A model generated the notes under the pieces. It made no database searches and was not told where the DNA came from. It saw only the letters and a list, made by a program, of their open reading frames with translations. DNA of 64,000 bases, taken from the NCBI RefSeq assembly GCF_002201575.2, contig NC_058417.1, forward strand, positions 52,747,837 through 52,811,836, written 5' to 3'. Below, in pieces: positions 9,826 to 19,928 of this stretch. Source of the stretch: Neomonachus schauinslandi (taxonomy: Eukaryota > Chordata > Mammalia > Carnivora > Phocidae). The first letter of the stretch is position 1; each line of letters starts with the position of its first letter. Both the position numbers and the translations under genes were made by a program.

Positions 9826-10160
9826 GGACCACTGTCTTACTCTGTTCAGCCCCACCACACACTGGGGGGCTCATATACAACAAACATGTGTGCCCACAGT
9901 TCTGGGGGCCGGAGGTGTGAGCTCAGGACACTAGCACGGTTGGGGGAGGACCCTCCTCTGAGTCCCAGGCTGCTTCTAGCGTGCCCACGTGGCAGAAGGG
10001 GCTGGAAGCTCTCTGGGGGCTTTTATAAGGGCACTAATGGCATCCCTGAGACTCCCCCCGCATGACCTAGTCACCTCCCAAGGCCCCACCTCCTGATACC
10101 TTGGGGGTCAGGTTTCAACATAGGAATGGGGGGGGCACATTGAGACTAGAGCTATCACAG
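9826..10160 (-). mobile_element. MaLR-type LTR remnant
   Basis: The antisense signature of ERVL-MaLR LTRs is visible in order: cacagttctgggggccgg, a cgtgcccacgtggcag box, ggcttttataagggcacta, cccccgcatgacctagtcac, and a caggtttcaacataggaatg end. Internal provirus sequence is absent, so this is a solo LTR remnant. These non-autonomous endogenous retroviral LTRs spread early in placental mammals. Confidence 0.7.
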
Positions 10161-11184
10161 ATTTGATGGTGTGCATGCCACGTTTCCCTCTGTATCCTCA
10201 GAGCGATAAGCACAGCCAGGGGGGCTGTGCTGGGCTGGCGGGGGAGGGGCTCCTCTGAGCCCCCGTGTTAGTCGATTGTGCGCAGTCTGAGTGGCGCTCC
10301 TGCTTCCGAAGTGCTTGTCCCGGTGATGCGCCCCAGGAGTGTCCGGTCTGTGCGTCCTGCTTGCCTTTGGGGATTAATTTCCTTGACAGGCTCTGCCTCC
10401 CTGCCGTATGTTCTAAACGTTGGCAGGGACAGTGAGACCCTACAGCTCTCTGTCTCTCTACGCTGAGTGTTCTATTTTTGTCCTTTTTTGGACCGGCTTT
10501 GCCTGGCTATGTTTTCTCTGCCACAGTCAGAATCCTTGGAGCTGGGTGGTGATGGGAGGGGAGTTTTAAGCGTCTTTGGCATGAAGAGTCTCTTCTGCTT
10601 GGAACTCATTTCAGAGGATGGCTCTTCATTTCCGCCTCCTTGCGAAGAAACGATGCCTGACGGTTCCTGTGTAACCAGTAAGAACTCACTGACAATTCCC
10701 GCCCCGTTTCCAGGCAATGGCAATGAGAGGCTTGGCAGGTGGAGCGATTCACATTCCATCATATGGACGGTTCATGGGCAGAAGCCAGAGGTGGCCCAAC
10801 AGTGGGGCTGGATTGAGATTGGGGTCCTACGGTGCCATGTGCTCACCTCCCAACTTGGGCGGGGAGACAGTGAGGTGGCGACTCCTTCCAGTTCCTGAGG
10901 CTGACTTTGATGGCGCTGGTTTGGGTGTTGACCTTGAGCCCTCCCGGTGCTCTTGACGCTCCCCGCCACGCCAGCTAATTTCCACCTCAGGCTCTTCTGA
11001 GGGCCCTTCCCCCTTGGATGTGACACCTCCATAGCAGACAGCTACTGTGATTCCAACTCGTTCAGCGGAGATTTCATCCTCAGAGGGAACCAGCACCCTT
11101 GGTGGAAAACAAGCAAACACTCCCTGCTCCGTGGCAGAGAGCAAGGCCTTTCTTCCAGTTAGCTCCTCAGGCCCCGGCTCGGAG
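10161..11184. other. Unique stretch, nothing recognised
   Basis: No repeat or gene identified. A 206-codon minus frame (10827-11447) runs from here into an L2 fragment, which argues against it being a gene. Confidence 0.45.
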
Positions 11185-11655
11185 CCATCATGGACGCTCC
11201 TCTCTCTCTCACGTCCCACATCCCACACATCAGAAAATCCCGTCAGCTTGACTTCCCGCTTGCCGGAGTCCCACCACCATTCCTCTCCGCGGCTACTGTG
11301 GCTCCCCTGGCCGAGCCCCCGCCATCCCTGGCTGGTGTCCCTGCTCCCTCCCTGCCCCTGGCAGCCCATTCTCCACACAGCAGCCCGAGCCAGCCGCCCA
11401 CTTCTCAAAACCCTGCAGAGCCCCGCTTTGCACAGAGGGAGAACCAAGTCCTCGCTGTGGCCTCAAGGCCCCGTGCATGTGGTCTGAGTGACCATCACCC
11501 CCTGCTCATCCCTTCCGGCCACACTGGCTGCCTTGCCAATGTGGCCCGAAGACCCAGGCCTGCTCCTGCTTCAGGGCCTTTGCACTGGCTGTTCCTGTTG
11601 CCTAGAATGCTTTTCCCCGCAGAGACTCCTTTACTGCCTTAAAGTTTGTACTCAA
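11185..11655 (-). mobile_element. L2 LINE fragment
   Basis: The plus strand reproduces the reverse complement of the L2 ORF2 end: ctctctctcacgtcccacat, attctccacacagcagcccg, ctcaaaaccctgcagag, tccggccacactggctgcc, and ttcagggcctttgcactggc followed by tgttcctgttgcctagaatg. The reverse transcriptase reading frame is destroyed. Old LINE copy, no coding capacity. Confidence 0.85.
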
Positions 11656-11659
11656 ACAG

Positions 11660-11905
11660 CGGGCAGCACTGTGCAGGGCTAAGAGCGCAGACTGGAGCCA
11701 CACGGCCTGGGCTCAAGTTCCTTTTCTGCCCCTTGCTAGCCATCTGACACTGTGAATGTTACTTTGCCTCTCTGCACCTCAATTCTGTCACCTGTAAAAT
11801 GGGGGTAATATTAGCATTGGCTCATAGGGTTACAATGAGGAGGAAACGACTTAGCATTTGTAAAGCACTTAGAGCCTGACACGGAGTAAGTGTGAAGTAA
11901 ACGAT
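11660..11905 (-). repeat. MIR remnant, nearly full length
   Basis: The reverse-complement MIR order is clear: agactggagccacacggcct, gggctcaagttcc, tgctagccatctgacactg, cctctctgcacctcaattct, cacctgtaaaatgggggtaa, gggttacaatgaggagg and taaagcacttagagcctgac. Confidence 0.85.
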
Positions 11906-11989
11906 TATTAAATTAGACAAAATCAAATGAGGCCAACACTGAGCACAGTATTTAGACATGCATCAGCTCCTCAGCCCCACCCCGGCCCT

Positions 11990-12060
11990 TCCAATCTCCC
12001 CTGCTGTACTTTTACTTTTACCCCATTGCACGCCTCCCCTCTGATGTGCTACGTAACTTA
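11990..12060 (-). mobile_element. L2 fragment, left part split by SINEs
   Basis: CT-rich sequence ending in gatgtgctacgtaactta resembles the L2 3' region. It continues after the two SINEs at 12462, where cgataacttacttatttc repeats the junction string, so the SINEs interrupted this element. Confidence 0.4.
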
Positions 12061-12250
12061 TTTTTTTTTAAAGATTTTATTTATTTATTTGAGAGAGAGA
12101 AAGAGAGAGAGCATGAGAGGGGGGAGGGTCAGAGGGAGAAGCAGACTCCCCGCTGAGCAGGGAGCCCGATGCGGGGCTCAATCCCAGGACCCTGGGATCA
12201 TGACCTGAGCCGAAGGCAGACGCTTAATGACTGAGACACCCAGGCACCCC
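12061..12250 (-). mobile_element. Can-SINE (tRNA-Lys derived), minus strand
   Basis: Reading right to left it starts ggggtgcctgggtgtctcag, continues through the tRNA-related region (cctgggatcatgacc is the A/B-box side) and ends in a GA-rich body, (AAAT)n and A-rich tail at the left. Its right edge abuts 13 bases and then a second SINE tail, so it seems to have landed in the tail of that copy. Confidence 0.92.
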
Positions 12251-12263
12251 TCAAATAAGATAG

Positions 12264-12461
12264 TTTTTTTTTTTAAGATTTTATTTATTTATTTGCGAGA
12301 GAGAGAATGAGAGACAGAGAGCACGAGGGGGAGGAGGGTCAGAGGGAGAAGCAGACTCCCCGCCGAGCAGGGAGCCCAATGCGGGACTCGATCCCGGGAC
12401 TCCAGGATCATGACCTGAGCCAAAGGCAGTCGCTTAACCAATTGAGCCACCCAGGCTCCCC
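12264..12461 (-). mobile_element. Can-SINE, minus strand
   Basis: A second copy in the same orientation with the same parts: poly-T, tttatttatttattt, GA-rich segment, gcagactccccgccgagcag, gatcatgacctgagcc and gagccacccaggctcccc. The string taactta precedes the pair (12054-12060) and follows it (12464-12470), a plausible target-site duplication for this copy, with the other one inserted later. Confidence 0.92.
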
Positions 12462-12474
12462 GATAACTTACTTA

Positions 12475-12582
12475 TTTCTTAGGTGTTTTATTTAATGCCT
12501 CCCCCAACCAGAATTGCTAGAACAGAAGCTCTACGAGGACAGACATCCTTGTTTTGCTCAGGGATAGACAGCGCCAGGCACC
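12475..12582 (-). mobile_element. L2 3' end fragment
   Basis: The reverse complement of the L2 3' region is seen: gaattgctagaacagaagct, ctacgaggacagacatcct, tgttttgctcagggataga, cagcgccaggcaccc. It continues the element broken by the SINE pair. Confidence 0.7.
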
Positions 12583-12789
12583 CAGGTGGCCTTCTGCTGG
12601 CACCCTTCACCCCATATTCTAACCATGTTCCTTACTTTTTTTAGGAAAAAGAATGTTTTTCCGATTATAGAAGTAAAATATGTAGAAAAGCTCCCCCTGT
12701 GGGAAGCCGGACATGATGGAGACACCATGGTGAGTGAAATTCTGGGTCTTGGGGTGGGTTCCTCCAAACACTGGTCCTGAGCTAAGGTG

Positions 12790-13252
12790 TATGAATCTCC
12801 TTGGCTGTTGTAACAATTAGCACAAACTTAGGGGCTTCACGCAACCCAGATCTTCCACAGCTTTGGCGATCAGACGACCAAAATGGGCCTTAGGGGTGAC
12901 ATCAAGGTGCCGACAGAGCGGTGTGCCTTTCTGGAGGCTCCAGGGAAGAATCAGTTCCTTGCTTCTCTTCCAGCTTCTAGGGTCTGCTGGCATTCCTTGC
13001 TCGTGGCCCCTCTGCCTTCTGCTTCCTTTATCAGGGGTCTGTTCTGACTCCGCCCCTCCTGCCTCCCTCTTGTTAAGGGTGCTCGTGATTACACTGCACC
13101 CACCTGCATAACCCAGGGTACTCTCCCCAACTCCAGATCCTAAATTTAATTACATCTGCAGAGTCCCTGTTACCATGCGGATAAAATATTTACAGGTTTC
13201 AGGGCTTAGGCCAGGGAGGCCTTTGGAGAGCCATCATTCTGCCTATCACATT
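12790..13252 (-). mobile_element. MaLR/ERVL-type LTR remnant
   Basis: Antisense LTR order: ttggctgttgtaacaattag, caaacttaggggcttcacgc, tgccgacagagcggtgtgcc, ctggcattccttgctcgtgg, tttaattacatctgcagagt, and a diverged end near cattctgcctatcaca. Internal retroviral sequence is absent. Confidence 0.65.
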
Positions 13253-13294
13253 CAAGCAGAAGTCATTTATTTGGTAAGGTGAGCCCAGAAAATA

Positions 13295-13425
13295 GGATCT
13301 CATTTAACCTTAATTATCAGCCCAAAGGCCCTAGCTCCAAACACAATCACAGTGGGGATTAGGGCTTCAATATATGCATGGGGGGGGGAGGGGGAGGCAC
13401 AATTCAGTCCATAACAAGGATTTCC
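13295..13425 (-). mobile_element. MaLR LTR fragment
   Basis: The strings ctcatttaaccttaattatc, aaaggccctagctccaaaca, caatcacagtggggattagg and gcttcaatatatgcatgggg are the antisense of the MaLR LTR 5' portion. It holds a G-rich run (about 13379-13400) where the family usually has a few G residues. Confidence 0.7.
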
Positions 13426-13760
13426 CCCCCGGGGAACTGGGTAAAAATACAAAGGCTCAGGCTTTGGTCCAGATGCCTAAGCCTGGGTCTCCAGGTTCTG
13501 CCTCACCCGGAAGCTGGAGAAGCAATAGGGTAGAACACACCCCAGATGTCCCCACAGAGAGTGGGGTTGGTTGGGGACTTCGAGGGTCGCTCACTCCCTG
13601 GCACTTCTGATCTGTGTCTACCTTGCTCTTTCAACCAGAAGAAAAGCCCTGGGGTGGATGGTTCAGGCGTGCCCATGAGCGCCGCACACAGAGCTGAGAG
13701 CCGAGGAGAAAGGGCAGGGTTCAACGCTCTACCCTTAACGTAACTTGCTTGTGTGTTCAG
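13426..13760. other. Unique stretch, nothing recognised
   Basis: No gene or clear repeat. A region near 13465-13520 may be a very decayed MER5-like piece but is too weak to call. Confidence 0.4.
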
Positions 13761-13773
13761 AAAAAAAAAAAAA
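13761..13773. repeat. Poly-A tract
   Basis: A run of A residues before AT-rich DNA; no attached retroelement body was recognised. Confidence 0.7.
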
Positions 13774-13799
13774 GCATTTTTAATATGAAAAGCAGCCTG

Positions 13800-14010
13800 A
13801 TGTCCCCATAAAAAATCTGAATAATAACATGTATATGTATAATTTTATCTCATGATTTTTCCTTTTAGTGCTAAAATTCATATGCACACACACACCTATC
13901 TCTATAGGCTTATATATAATATGTGCAATATCTATACATATATGTGTATATGTATATGCACGTGTATGCATGTATGAGTAGGCATGTAGAGAGCATATGG
14001 ATACATTATA
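13800..14010. repeat. AT-rich region with degenerate TA/CA repeats
   Basis: Contains catatgcacacacacaccta, tatctatacatatatgtgta, tatgtatatgcacgtgtatg. It is a decayed dinucleotide repeat with TATA and TGTA steps, of low sequence complexity. Confidence 0.6.
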
Positions 14011-14264
14011 TATAAAGCTCTGGAGACTAGCTATCAAAGGGTTAAGAGTGGGTATGGCAGGGGACAGCTTCCATTTCTCTATAATTTGAATTTATTTTTT
14101 TGTATAATTAGAATTTATTTCTGCATGGAGAATGTCTTATTTTGTACTTTGAAAATGTTCTGAAATAAAGAAACCTTTAAAACTAGATGTGATAAAGTCC
14201 CATTGCCAGGAATGTGGAAAATCCAGACATGCGTAGAAGGAAACATTAGGTATATTTCTTTCTA

Positions 14265-14352
14265 AAGATATGTCAACATATATTATATGTCATATATATG
14301 ATAACATATATTATGCTCTAACATATAACAAATGTCCACATATATTATGTGG
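14265..14352. repeat. AT-rich imperfect palindrome
   Basis: Strings such as tgtcaacatatattatatgt, catatatatgataacatata and tattatg repeat in both orientations, allowing stem-loops. Such tracts can extrude as cruciforms. Confidence 0.45.
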
Positions 14353-14374
14353 CTTGTACTAAATGTGCGATTCT

Positions 14375-14515
14375 AAGTCCTATTTTTTTCTTACTTAATA
14401 TTGTATTGTGAGCATTCTCCAGGTCATTAAATATCCTTTGCATGTATGTATTTTTGTTAATGGCTGCCTAATATTCCTTCATGGATGTGTCATCATTTAT
14501 TTATCTAACATCCCC
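14375..14515 (-). mobile_element. Old L1 3' fragment
   Basis: The order gagcattctccaggtcatta, aatatcctttgcatg, ttaatggctgcctaatattc, cttcatggatgtgtcatcat, ttatttatctaacatcccc matches antisense sequence of old mammalian L1 3' regions (catgtcattaaat ... atggctgcatagtattcc ... ccataatttatttaacc). Confidence 0.6.
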
Positions 14516-14559
14516 CCCCCACTATTAATTCCCCTCCTCAGCCTCCTCATTGTCCATTA

Positions 14560-15420
14560 ATACCTTCACTACTTGGATGAGAAATGGTGGCTTTCACAGT
14601 CCCCAGTCAATGAATGCGTCTCTGAAACATTTCAGAGAATATCAGAGTTGCTACTTCATTAATATAAAGAGGGCACAGACCAAAGCAAATCAATATCTCC
14701 ATGATGCATCCTCCTTGGAGGAGCAGAGAGGCTCTTATCACTGTGACCTGGCCCGAGCCATCCACATCATTTCACTCGGTTCTTTATGCACCGACCCCCC
14801 CGCCCCGCTTCCTTTTCCTGGCAGATGCCCTGGACAGAGCCAACTGACCTATTAGCTCTTGAAAAAATAAGTTTGGGATAAAAATAAGGTTGGTATATGA
14901 GCTTAATAATTTTCCAGAAATAGACTTCCCTAGGCCCTGCTGTCTGTCCCTTTGTATGGGACAGCACCGTTTTGCCTACCAAAGACAGTTTGTGGCTTGG
15001 GTCAGCAATGGAAGAGAAGGGAGAAGGGCGGGGGGGTGAGCAGGGCTCATCATTTTAGTAGAATTTCTAAGCAAAATACTGATGCTTTCCTGCAGCTGCC
15101 CTGGTGGACGAGGGAGGGAGGGGACTGGGAAGGCGGGGGGAGGAGCACGCCCAGGGGCGGTCCTCCCTGCTTTACATCCAATTGGCCACTGGGACTATGT
15201 ATTTCTGGTGGGGCAGGAAGAGAGTTGACCTATTCTAGTTTGATAGCAATACAGTAATAAACTTAATCTTAAAATAGCTTTCCCACCTTTGGAATAAAGC
15301 CTTTTGCATAGAGTGGTATCTGGGAGAAGAGGTTAATTGACGGTCGACTCACAATCTTAGATTTGCAAAAAAGAGGGTCAAGTGGAGTCTTTTACAGCAG
15401 TTACTTACCTGGAAGCTTCG
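14560..15420. other. Unique region with AT-rich possible regulatory stretches
   Basis: No repeat identified. Two AT-rich pieces, near 14850-14930 (gggataaaaataaggttgg, gagcttaataattttcc) and 15230-15370 (gatagcaatacagtaataaa, gaggttaattgacggtcg), have site-like strings similar to conserved noncoding DNA. No gene frame. Confidence 0.3.
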
Positions 15421-15542
15421 GCCTCTCCACTCTGTGGGTTAAGCTGCCGAGGAGGCCTGACCCTGCGCCGGCTCAGTCCTGGGACCCGGGACCCGGAAGG
15501 CTGGCTCCTACCCTCGGGGAGTGATAATCTGCAGGTGCACCC

Positions 15543-15760
15543 TTTTTTTTAAATACTCTTTTTTTTTTTTAAAGATTTTATTTATTTATTTGAGAGAGAG
15601 AGAATGAGAGAGAGAGTGAGCATGAGAGGGGGGAGGGTCAGAGGGAGAAGCAGACTCCCTGCCGAGCAGGGAGCCTGATGCGGGACTCAATCCCAGGACT
15701 CCAGGATCATGACCTGAGCCGAAGGCAGTCGCTTAACCAACTGAGCCACCCAGGTGCCCG
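15543..15760 (-). mobile_element. Can-SINE, minus strand, with target-site duplication
   Basis: Full-length copy: split poly-T (with aaatactc inside), tttatttatttattt, GA-rich body, gcagactccctgccgagcag, gatcatgacctgagcc and gagccacccaggtgcccg. It is flanked by gcaggtgcaccc (15531-15542) and gcaggtgcatcc (15761-15772), an 11/12 match. Confidence 0.95.
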
Positions 15761-16084
15761 GCAGGTGCATCCTGACAAGGAAACCTTGAGAAAAATCCAG
15801 TCCAGTGTTTTAGAGGCTCCTGATTCAGCATTCCCTCCTTCCCCGTGCAGGGATGATGATATTATCAGTGGTAGGACTCGCTGGACTTTAGAATCTGATT
15901 GGGTTCCACTCCAGAAGTGTGTAGAAAGCCAGCTGTCGGCCTGGGCACTGTGCACATTGTCCTGGGGGCTACATGCACAGAGCTGAAAAAGACTGTGTGG
16001 TTAGAGGGGTGTCGGTCTAGAAGGCCAACAGACGTGGAAATAAATAATTCCACTGGAGGGTAAGCACGCTGAGGTCCGTTCGCT

Positions 16085-16330
16085 CACTCACGCAGTGAGT
16101 GTGGTCTGCTGTGTGCCAGGCCCAGCACAGTGTTAGGGATTCCACGTGTCAGGACAGATCTGGCCCTGGCCCCCACAGACCTTAGTTATGGTCCAGCAGG
16201 TAATAGAGAGTATGAGCGAGTAACAACACCATACAGCTTGCATTTGCACTTGTGAGAAACGCCGTGAAAAAACAAGAAGCCATGAGAGCATAATACAGAA
16301 TTTCCGCACTTAGATAATTCCCGAAAACAG
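16085..16330 (+). repeat. Ancient mammalian repeat fragment
   Basis: The order gctgtgtgccaggcccagca, cagtgttagggattccacgt, tggcccccacagacctta, gttatggtccagcaggtaat follows the same old repeat as at 3112 and 49980 (tgtgtgccaggcac ... ctgggaatac ... cagtctagtggg). Confidence 0.5.
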
Positions 16331-16514
16331 GCTTCCCTCGCCTCGTCTGTCCTCTCCTCGGTCTGTGTGCGCACACCCTCCTCCTCCACTCTGACCTTTG
16401 ACCCCTCTGGTCCCAAGGGCCCTGCCTGCCTCCATGGGTGGAAGCCCCCCGCCCACCCCGCACAGCAAAGCCAGCCTTGTGCACATCTGCCTGCGCGTGG
16501 CTTCCACATCTGGG

Positions 16515-16612
16515 TGCGCCAGAGTAAGACTGCGGTCAGTGCAGGGAACAGAGCTCTTGGCTGGGAACTGAAAGACCCTGGTTCTAGCTCCAGCTCTGTC
16601 GCAAGGCACCCC
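16515..16612 (-). repeat. MIR fragment
   Basis: The plus strand shows agagctcttggctgggaact, gaaagaccctggttctagct and ccagctctgtcgc, a reverse-complement MIR 3' section (ggcagagctgggattcgaaccc). Confidence 0.5.
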
Positions 16613-16711
16613 CTGCTCCCTCCTGCACCTGCACCTGCACGCCACCCCCCGGGGGCCAGGCCCCTCCCTCGGCTTCCCCCCACATCCTGCGCCGCATCAC
16701 CAGGAAGCCTG

Positions 16712-16860
16712 GGTCACAGCCTCTGCAGCCAGAGTGCTTGGGTTCAGACCCGCCCTGTGAGCCCTGTGAGCCTCAGTTCTGCTCTGAGGACAGTGTCAGT
16801 GCCCAATGCTCGGGGCGGTCGCGGGGATTAAGAGCAGAGAGCCCCACACATCGCACGAGC
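16712..16860 (-). repeat. MIR remnant
   Basis: Order: agagtgcttgggttcagacc, gccctgtgagcctcagttct, gctctgaggacagtgtcagt, gggattaagagcagagagcc. This is the MIR reverse complement with a CpG-rich middle. A small tandem repeat (gagccctgtgagcctc) lies inside. Confidence 0.55.
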
Positions 16861-16899
16861 CACGGACGTGCAAGCTGCTCTTCTCACCATTGGTTTTGT

Positions 16900-17450
16900 G
16901 GGAAGTTCCATTTTCTGTGTCAGCTTGACTGGGCCTGAGGATGCCCAGACCAGACAGCTGGCTAAACCTTATTTCTGGGTGTGTCTGCGAGGGTGTTTGG
17001 GGAAGAGATTAGCGTTGAATTGGTGGACTGAGTGAGGCAGATGGCCTTCCCCAGTGTGGGTGGGCCTCACCTAATCCGTTGAGGGCCTGATCCACCAGAA
17101 AGGCAGAGGAGGGTTGAATTCACTCCGCTCTACCTGACTGCGGAGGGAGCTGGGACATCAGTCTTCTCCCGCCCTCAGTGTTCCTGGCTTGCAGGGCTTC
17201 CTCTCGGACTGGACTCTACACCATCCGCTCCCTGGCTCTCAGCCTTCCAACCACACCACTGGCCTTCCCGGACTCCAGCTTATGGATGGCAGATCATGGA
17301 GAGTCCCAGCATCAGCCTCCACAATCATACAAGCCAATTCCTTATAATAAATCTATTCATCTCTATCATCTGTCGACCTATCTACCTATCATCTCTCTCT
17401 CTCCTTACCTACCTCTCTCTCCTACTGGTTCTGTTTCTCTGGAAAATTCG
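16900..17450. mobile_element. Old LTR-like element (tcaacttgactgggc class)
   Basis: The sequence starts ctgtgtcagcttgactgggc, passes ttatttctgggtgtgtctgc, gagggtgtttggggaagaga, gtgtgggtgggcctcaccta, atccgttgagggcctgatcc, gccaattccttataataaat and ends ctactggttctgtttctctg. I know this as a common mammalian LTR-type repeat; I did not resolve its subfamily or orientation. The near-end section holds a (TATC)n-like patch. Confidence 0.6.
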
Positions 17451-17519
17451 AATGCATATTTTTTCCCCTCCAATTCAACGTGATTTTGAAGGTAGCACAC
17501 GGTGACTCGCGGCTTCTTA

Positions 17520-17700
17520 GATGCAGCATTTGCTGGTCACACGAGGGGCCCTGACTCTTGAGCATGCAGCAGAACCACCTGCAGCTCTTGTTGAACCCTG
17601 ATCGCTGGCCCCACTGGCCGTCTCTGGTTCTGTGGGTCCTGGGCAGGGCCCGGCCAGACTGATGGTCAGGGGACCCACTCTGAGGACCACTGGTCTGTGC
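17520..17700 (+). mobile_element. MER5A-like hAT remnant
   Basis: The series agaaccacctgcagctcttg, ttgaaccctgatcgctgg, and ccactctgaggaccactgg follows the MER5A order and its terminal inverted repeat (cagtggttctca / tgagaaccactg). Strongly decayed. Confidence 0.45.
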
Positions 17701-17734
17701 TAACAACTCAGGCTTTGTGCACATGGACAAGTGA

Positions 17735-17880
17735 GGCCGGCCTCATTCCTCCTGTGTTTTGAGGATGAAGTCACCGATGCGCAGACAAGGTATGTTACCT
17801 GCCCAAGGCCATGTGACTTGTAAGTGACAGAAGCGGGTCTTGAACTCTGGGTGTCAGTTTCAGTGCTCTGTTTTCTCCAT
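17735..17880 (+). repeat. MIR remnant
   Basis: Boxes in order: tttgaggatgaagtcaccga, ggtatgttacctgcccaagg, ccatgtgacttgtaagtgac, agaagcgggtcttgaactct. Confidence 0.7.
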
Positions 17881-18784
17881 TTGGGATAGAAACAGGACCA
17901 GGGGGAACCCAAAGAGGAGGAAAAAGCCGCCAGGGAAGGGGCATCTCACAGGTGAATAACAGATCTTGGGTATGTGATGTTTATTATGGAGATGGTAGGA
18001 ATACCCCTGAATGAGAGATCCAGGGGAGCTCCACCAGTGGAGAGCAGAGTCAGGATGGACCTTCAGTCACAGATCTTCCCTGGCGACTCGCTAGGGCCTC
18101 TGGGGGGACCCAGATCTCAGGCCTTGACAGCTCCCTGGAGCTCAGGAGTGGCCCCCAGTGGCCTGAGCCCCCCAGCTGAGCCGAACGAGGCAGGCCGCCT
18201 CTCCTCCATGCCTACCCTTCCTCCCAGCAGCCCAGAAAACAGGCATTGCCCATTAACAGGAGAGTGCACTAATGTGAAGGAAATGCTCGGCCATTAGGGC
18301 CTTAACACTGTGCTGCAATTTTGACTGGTAGGACGCAAATGCCTGCACAGCGGGCCCCCACCAGGGGTCACTCTGCCAGCCTCTCAGCCCTGAGATGCTT
18401 CGGGAGCCAGGCCTGGGCCTGCAGGAGCTGTTGGCCTAGAGGGGGGCCTTGGAACACTGGCAAACCCCAACCTTACCCCCATTTCTCAATCTTCCCGGGG
18501 GGGGGGGTCTCAAGATTCTCTGCAGCCCTGATCCCACAAGGCTCCAGGATGCTGATTCGCATGTGTTCTGCATGCAGGGTCCCAAGGTCCCCTGCTCCCC
18601 CACCCCCGCCCTTTTCTCCGCCAGGTTGAGCTGGAACAGTGTGATGGCCAATTTGGGGGAAAGGGTTGCTTTCTCTCCTACCCTGGGGACTTGTGACCCC
18701 CCCATCCCCAGCACAGCAGGCTGTGAGTCTAAGGGCGGCTCCTCTAGGGGAATTCAATACCCATGGGGCAAAATTCTTATTTGT
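17881..18784. other. Unique stretch with a G11 run
   Basis: No gene or clear repeat. The G run at 18497-18507 is likely to vary in length. Overlapping 90-150 codon frames lack domains. Confidence 0.45.
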
Positions 18785-18905
18785 TACTTGGGGATTTGGT
18801 TAAAATGCAGATTCTGCTTCATCAGGCCAGGTGTGGGGCTTGGATCCAGCATTTTTAACAAGTTCCCAGGGGATCCCAGACCGCACTTAGGCAGCAAGGC
18901 TGTAG
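18785..18905 (+). mobile_element. MER5A hAT remnant
   Basis: The string ggttaaaatgcagattctgc, ttcatcaggccaggtgtggg, cagcatttttaacaagttcc and caggggatccc follow the MER5A internal order (gaaatgcaaattctcgggcc ... aacaagccctccaggtgat). Confidence 0.65.
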
Positions 18906-19030
18906 GGCAATGATGCTCAGACATGGGGATCACCTGAGCACTTTAACAATCCTGATGTCTGGTCCCACTTCCACAGCTTCTGATTTACTTGGTCTGGCCT
19001 TGGGCATCAGGTGGTTCTAACAGGCAGCCC
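18906..19030 (+). mobile_element. Second MER5A-type remnant in tandem
   Basis: Directly after the first, tgctcagacatggggatcac, ctgagcactttaacaatcct, gatgtctggtcccacttcca and cttctgatttacttggtctg repeat the MER5A order. Two independent hAT copies side by side, or one copy duplicated long ago. Confidence 0.55.
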
Positions 19031-19709
19031 CCTCCCTGTTGCCAGCCTGACAGATGGGATGTTAGAACAGGGTCTTTTCTGTGGTGTGCGGAGAGAAGGG
19101 ATTTGGGAAAAGGACTTAGTAAAAAAGCATCCTCACGTCCCTTGTTAATCAAGCTTTCTTCCTTGGCAGAGGAGATGGAGAGGAAGAGAAAACTTTCATT
19201 CCACAGAAGGGCATCTGCCAGTTTCCCACTTGGAGATGGGATTGAAATAGCTTTTTCAGATCCTCCAGTTAAGCTGACACATGTGGCCCCCTCCAAGCCT
19301 CCCCTCGGTACCCCCCCCCCCGCTCCAGAGCAGTTATCTCGATTCTGACTTCAACAGCATGGTTCTATCTCACCGCCCTCCTGCAGCTGTCTCACTTCCC
19401 AATGCAGAGAAGCTCGGGCCCCAGAGAGAGCCATGGTGCAAAGAGCATCAGCAAAACAGGCAGGCTGGGGCTGTCCAGCACCTGTCCCCGGGCGCTGCCA
19501 CCTCCGTGGGGCATGTGGAGATGCAGGGGCTGTGGGGTCGAGACTCAGAGTGATCTGAAGATGACACAGCTAAAAGAGTATTACTTAAAGGTGTGGAAGG
19601 TAATGTCACTTCTGGGCCAGTACTGCTTCTTGGGCTGGGAATGAGATAATGAATTATTACCCAGGGAAATGAAGCTGCTAATAAATTCAAAAGCAAAGCT
19701 GAGGGAGGT
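19031..19709. other. Unique stretch, nothing recognised
   Basis: A C11-type run lies at about 19310-19321. The part 19555-19690 is AT-richer with no repeat recognised. No gene. Confidence 0.45.
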
Positions 19710-19718
19710 TAAACTCCA

Positions 19719-19913
19719 TTTTTTTTTTTAAGATTTTATTTATTTGACAGAGAGAGAGACAGCGAGAGAGGGAACACAAGCAGAGAAGTGGGAGAGGGAG
19801 AAGCAGGCTTCCTGCTGAGCAGGGAGCTCGATGCGGGGCTCTATCCCAGGACCCTGGGATCATGACCTGAGCCAAAGGCAGACGCTTAACCATCTGAGCC
19901 ACCCAGGTGCCCC
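19719..19913 (-). mobile_element. Can-SINE, minus strand, perfect 15-bp target-site duplication
   Basis: Short-bodied copy: poly-T, aagattttatttatttgaca, gagagagagacagcg, gcaggcttcctgctgagcag and gagccacccaggtgcccc. The flanking taaactccatttttt (19710-19724 and 19914-19928) is identical on both sides, so this is a fairly young insertion. Confidence 0.96.
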
Positions 19914-19928
19914 TAAACTCCATTTTTT

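Noticed and set aside
10827..11447. 206-codon minus-strand frame
   Set aside because: Its right part lies in a decayed L2 fragment, so the openness is accidental.
12061..12461. tRNA gene, from the A/B-box-like strings
   Set aside because: These are the tRNA-derived heads of Can-SINEs, with SINE bodies and tails; no cloverleaf outside SINEs was seen.
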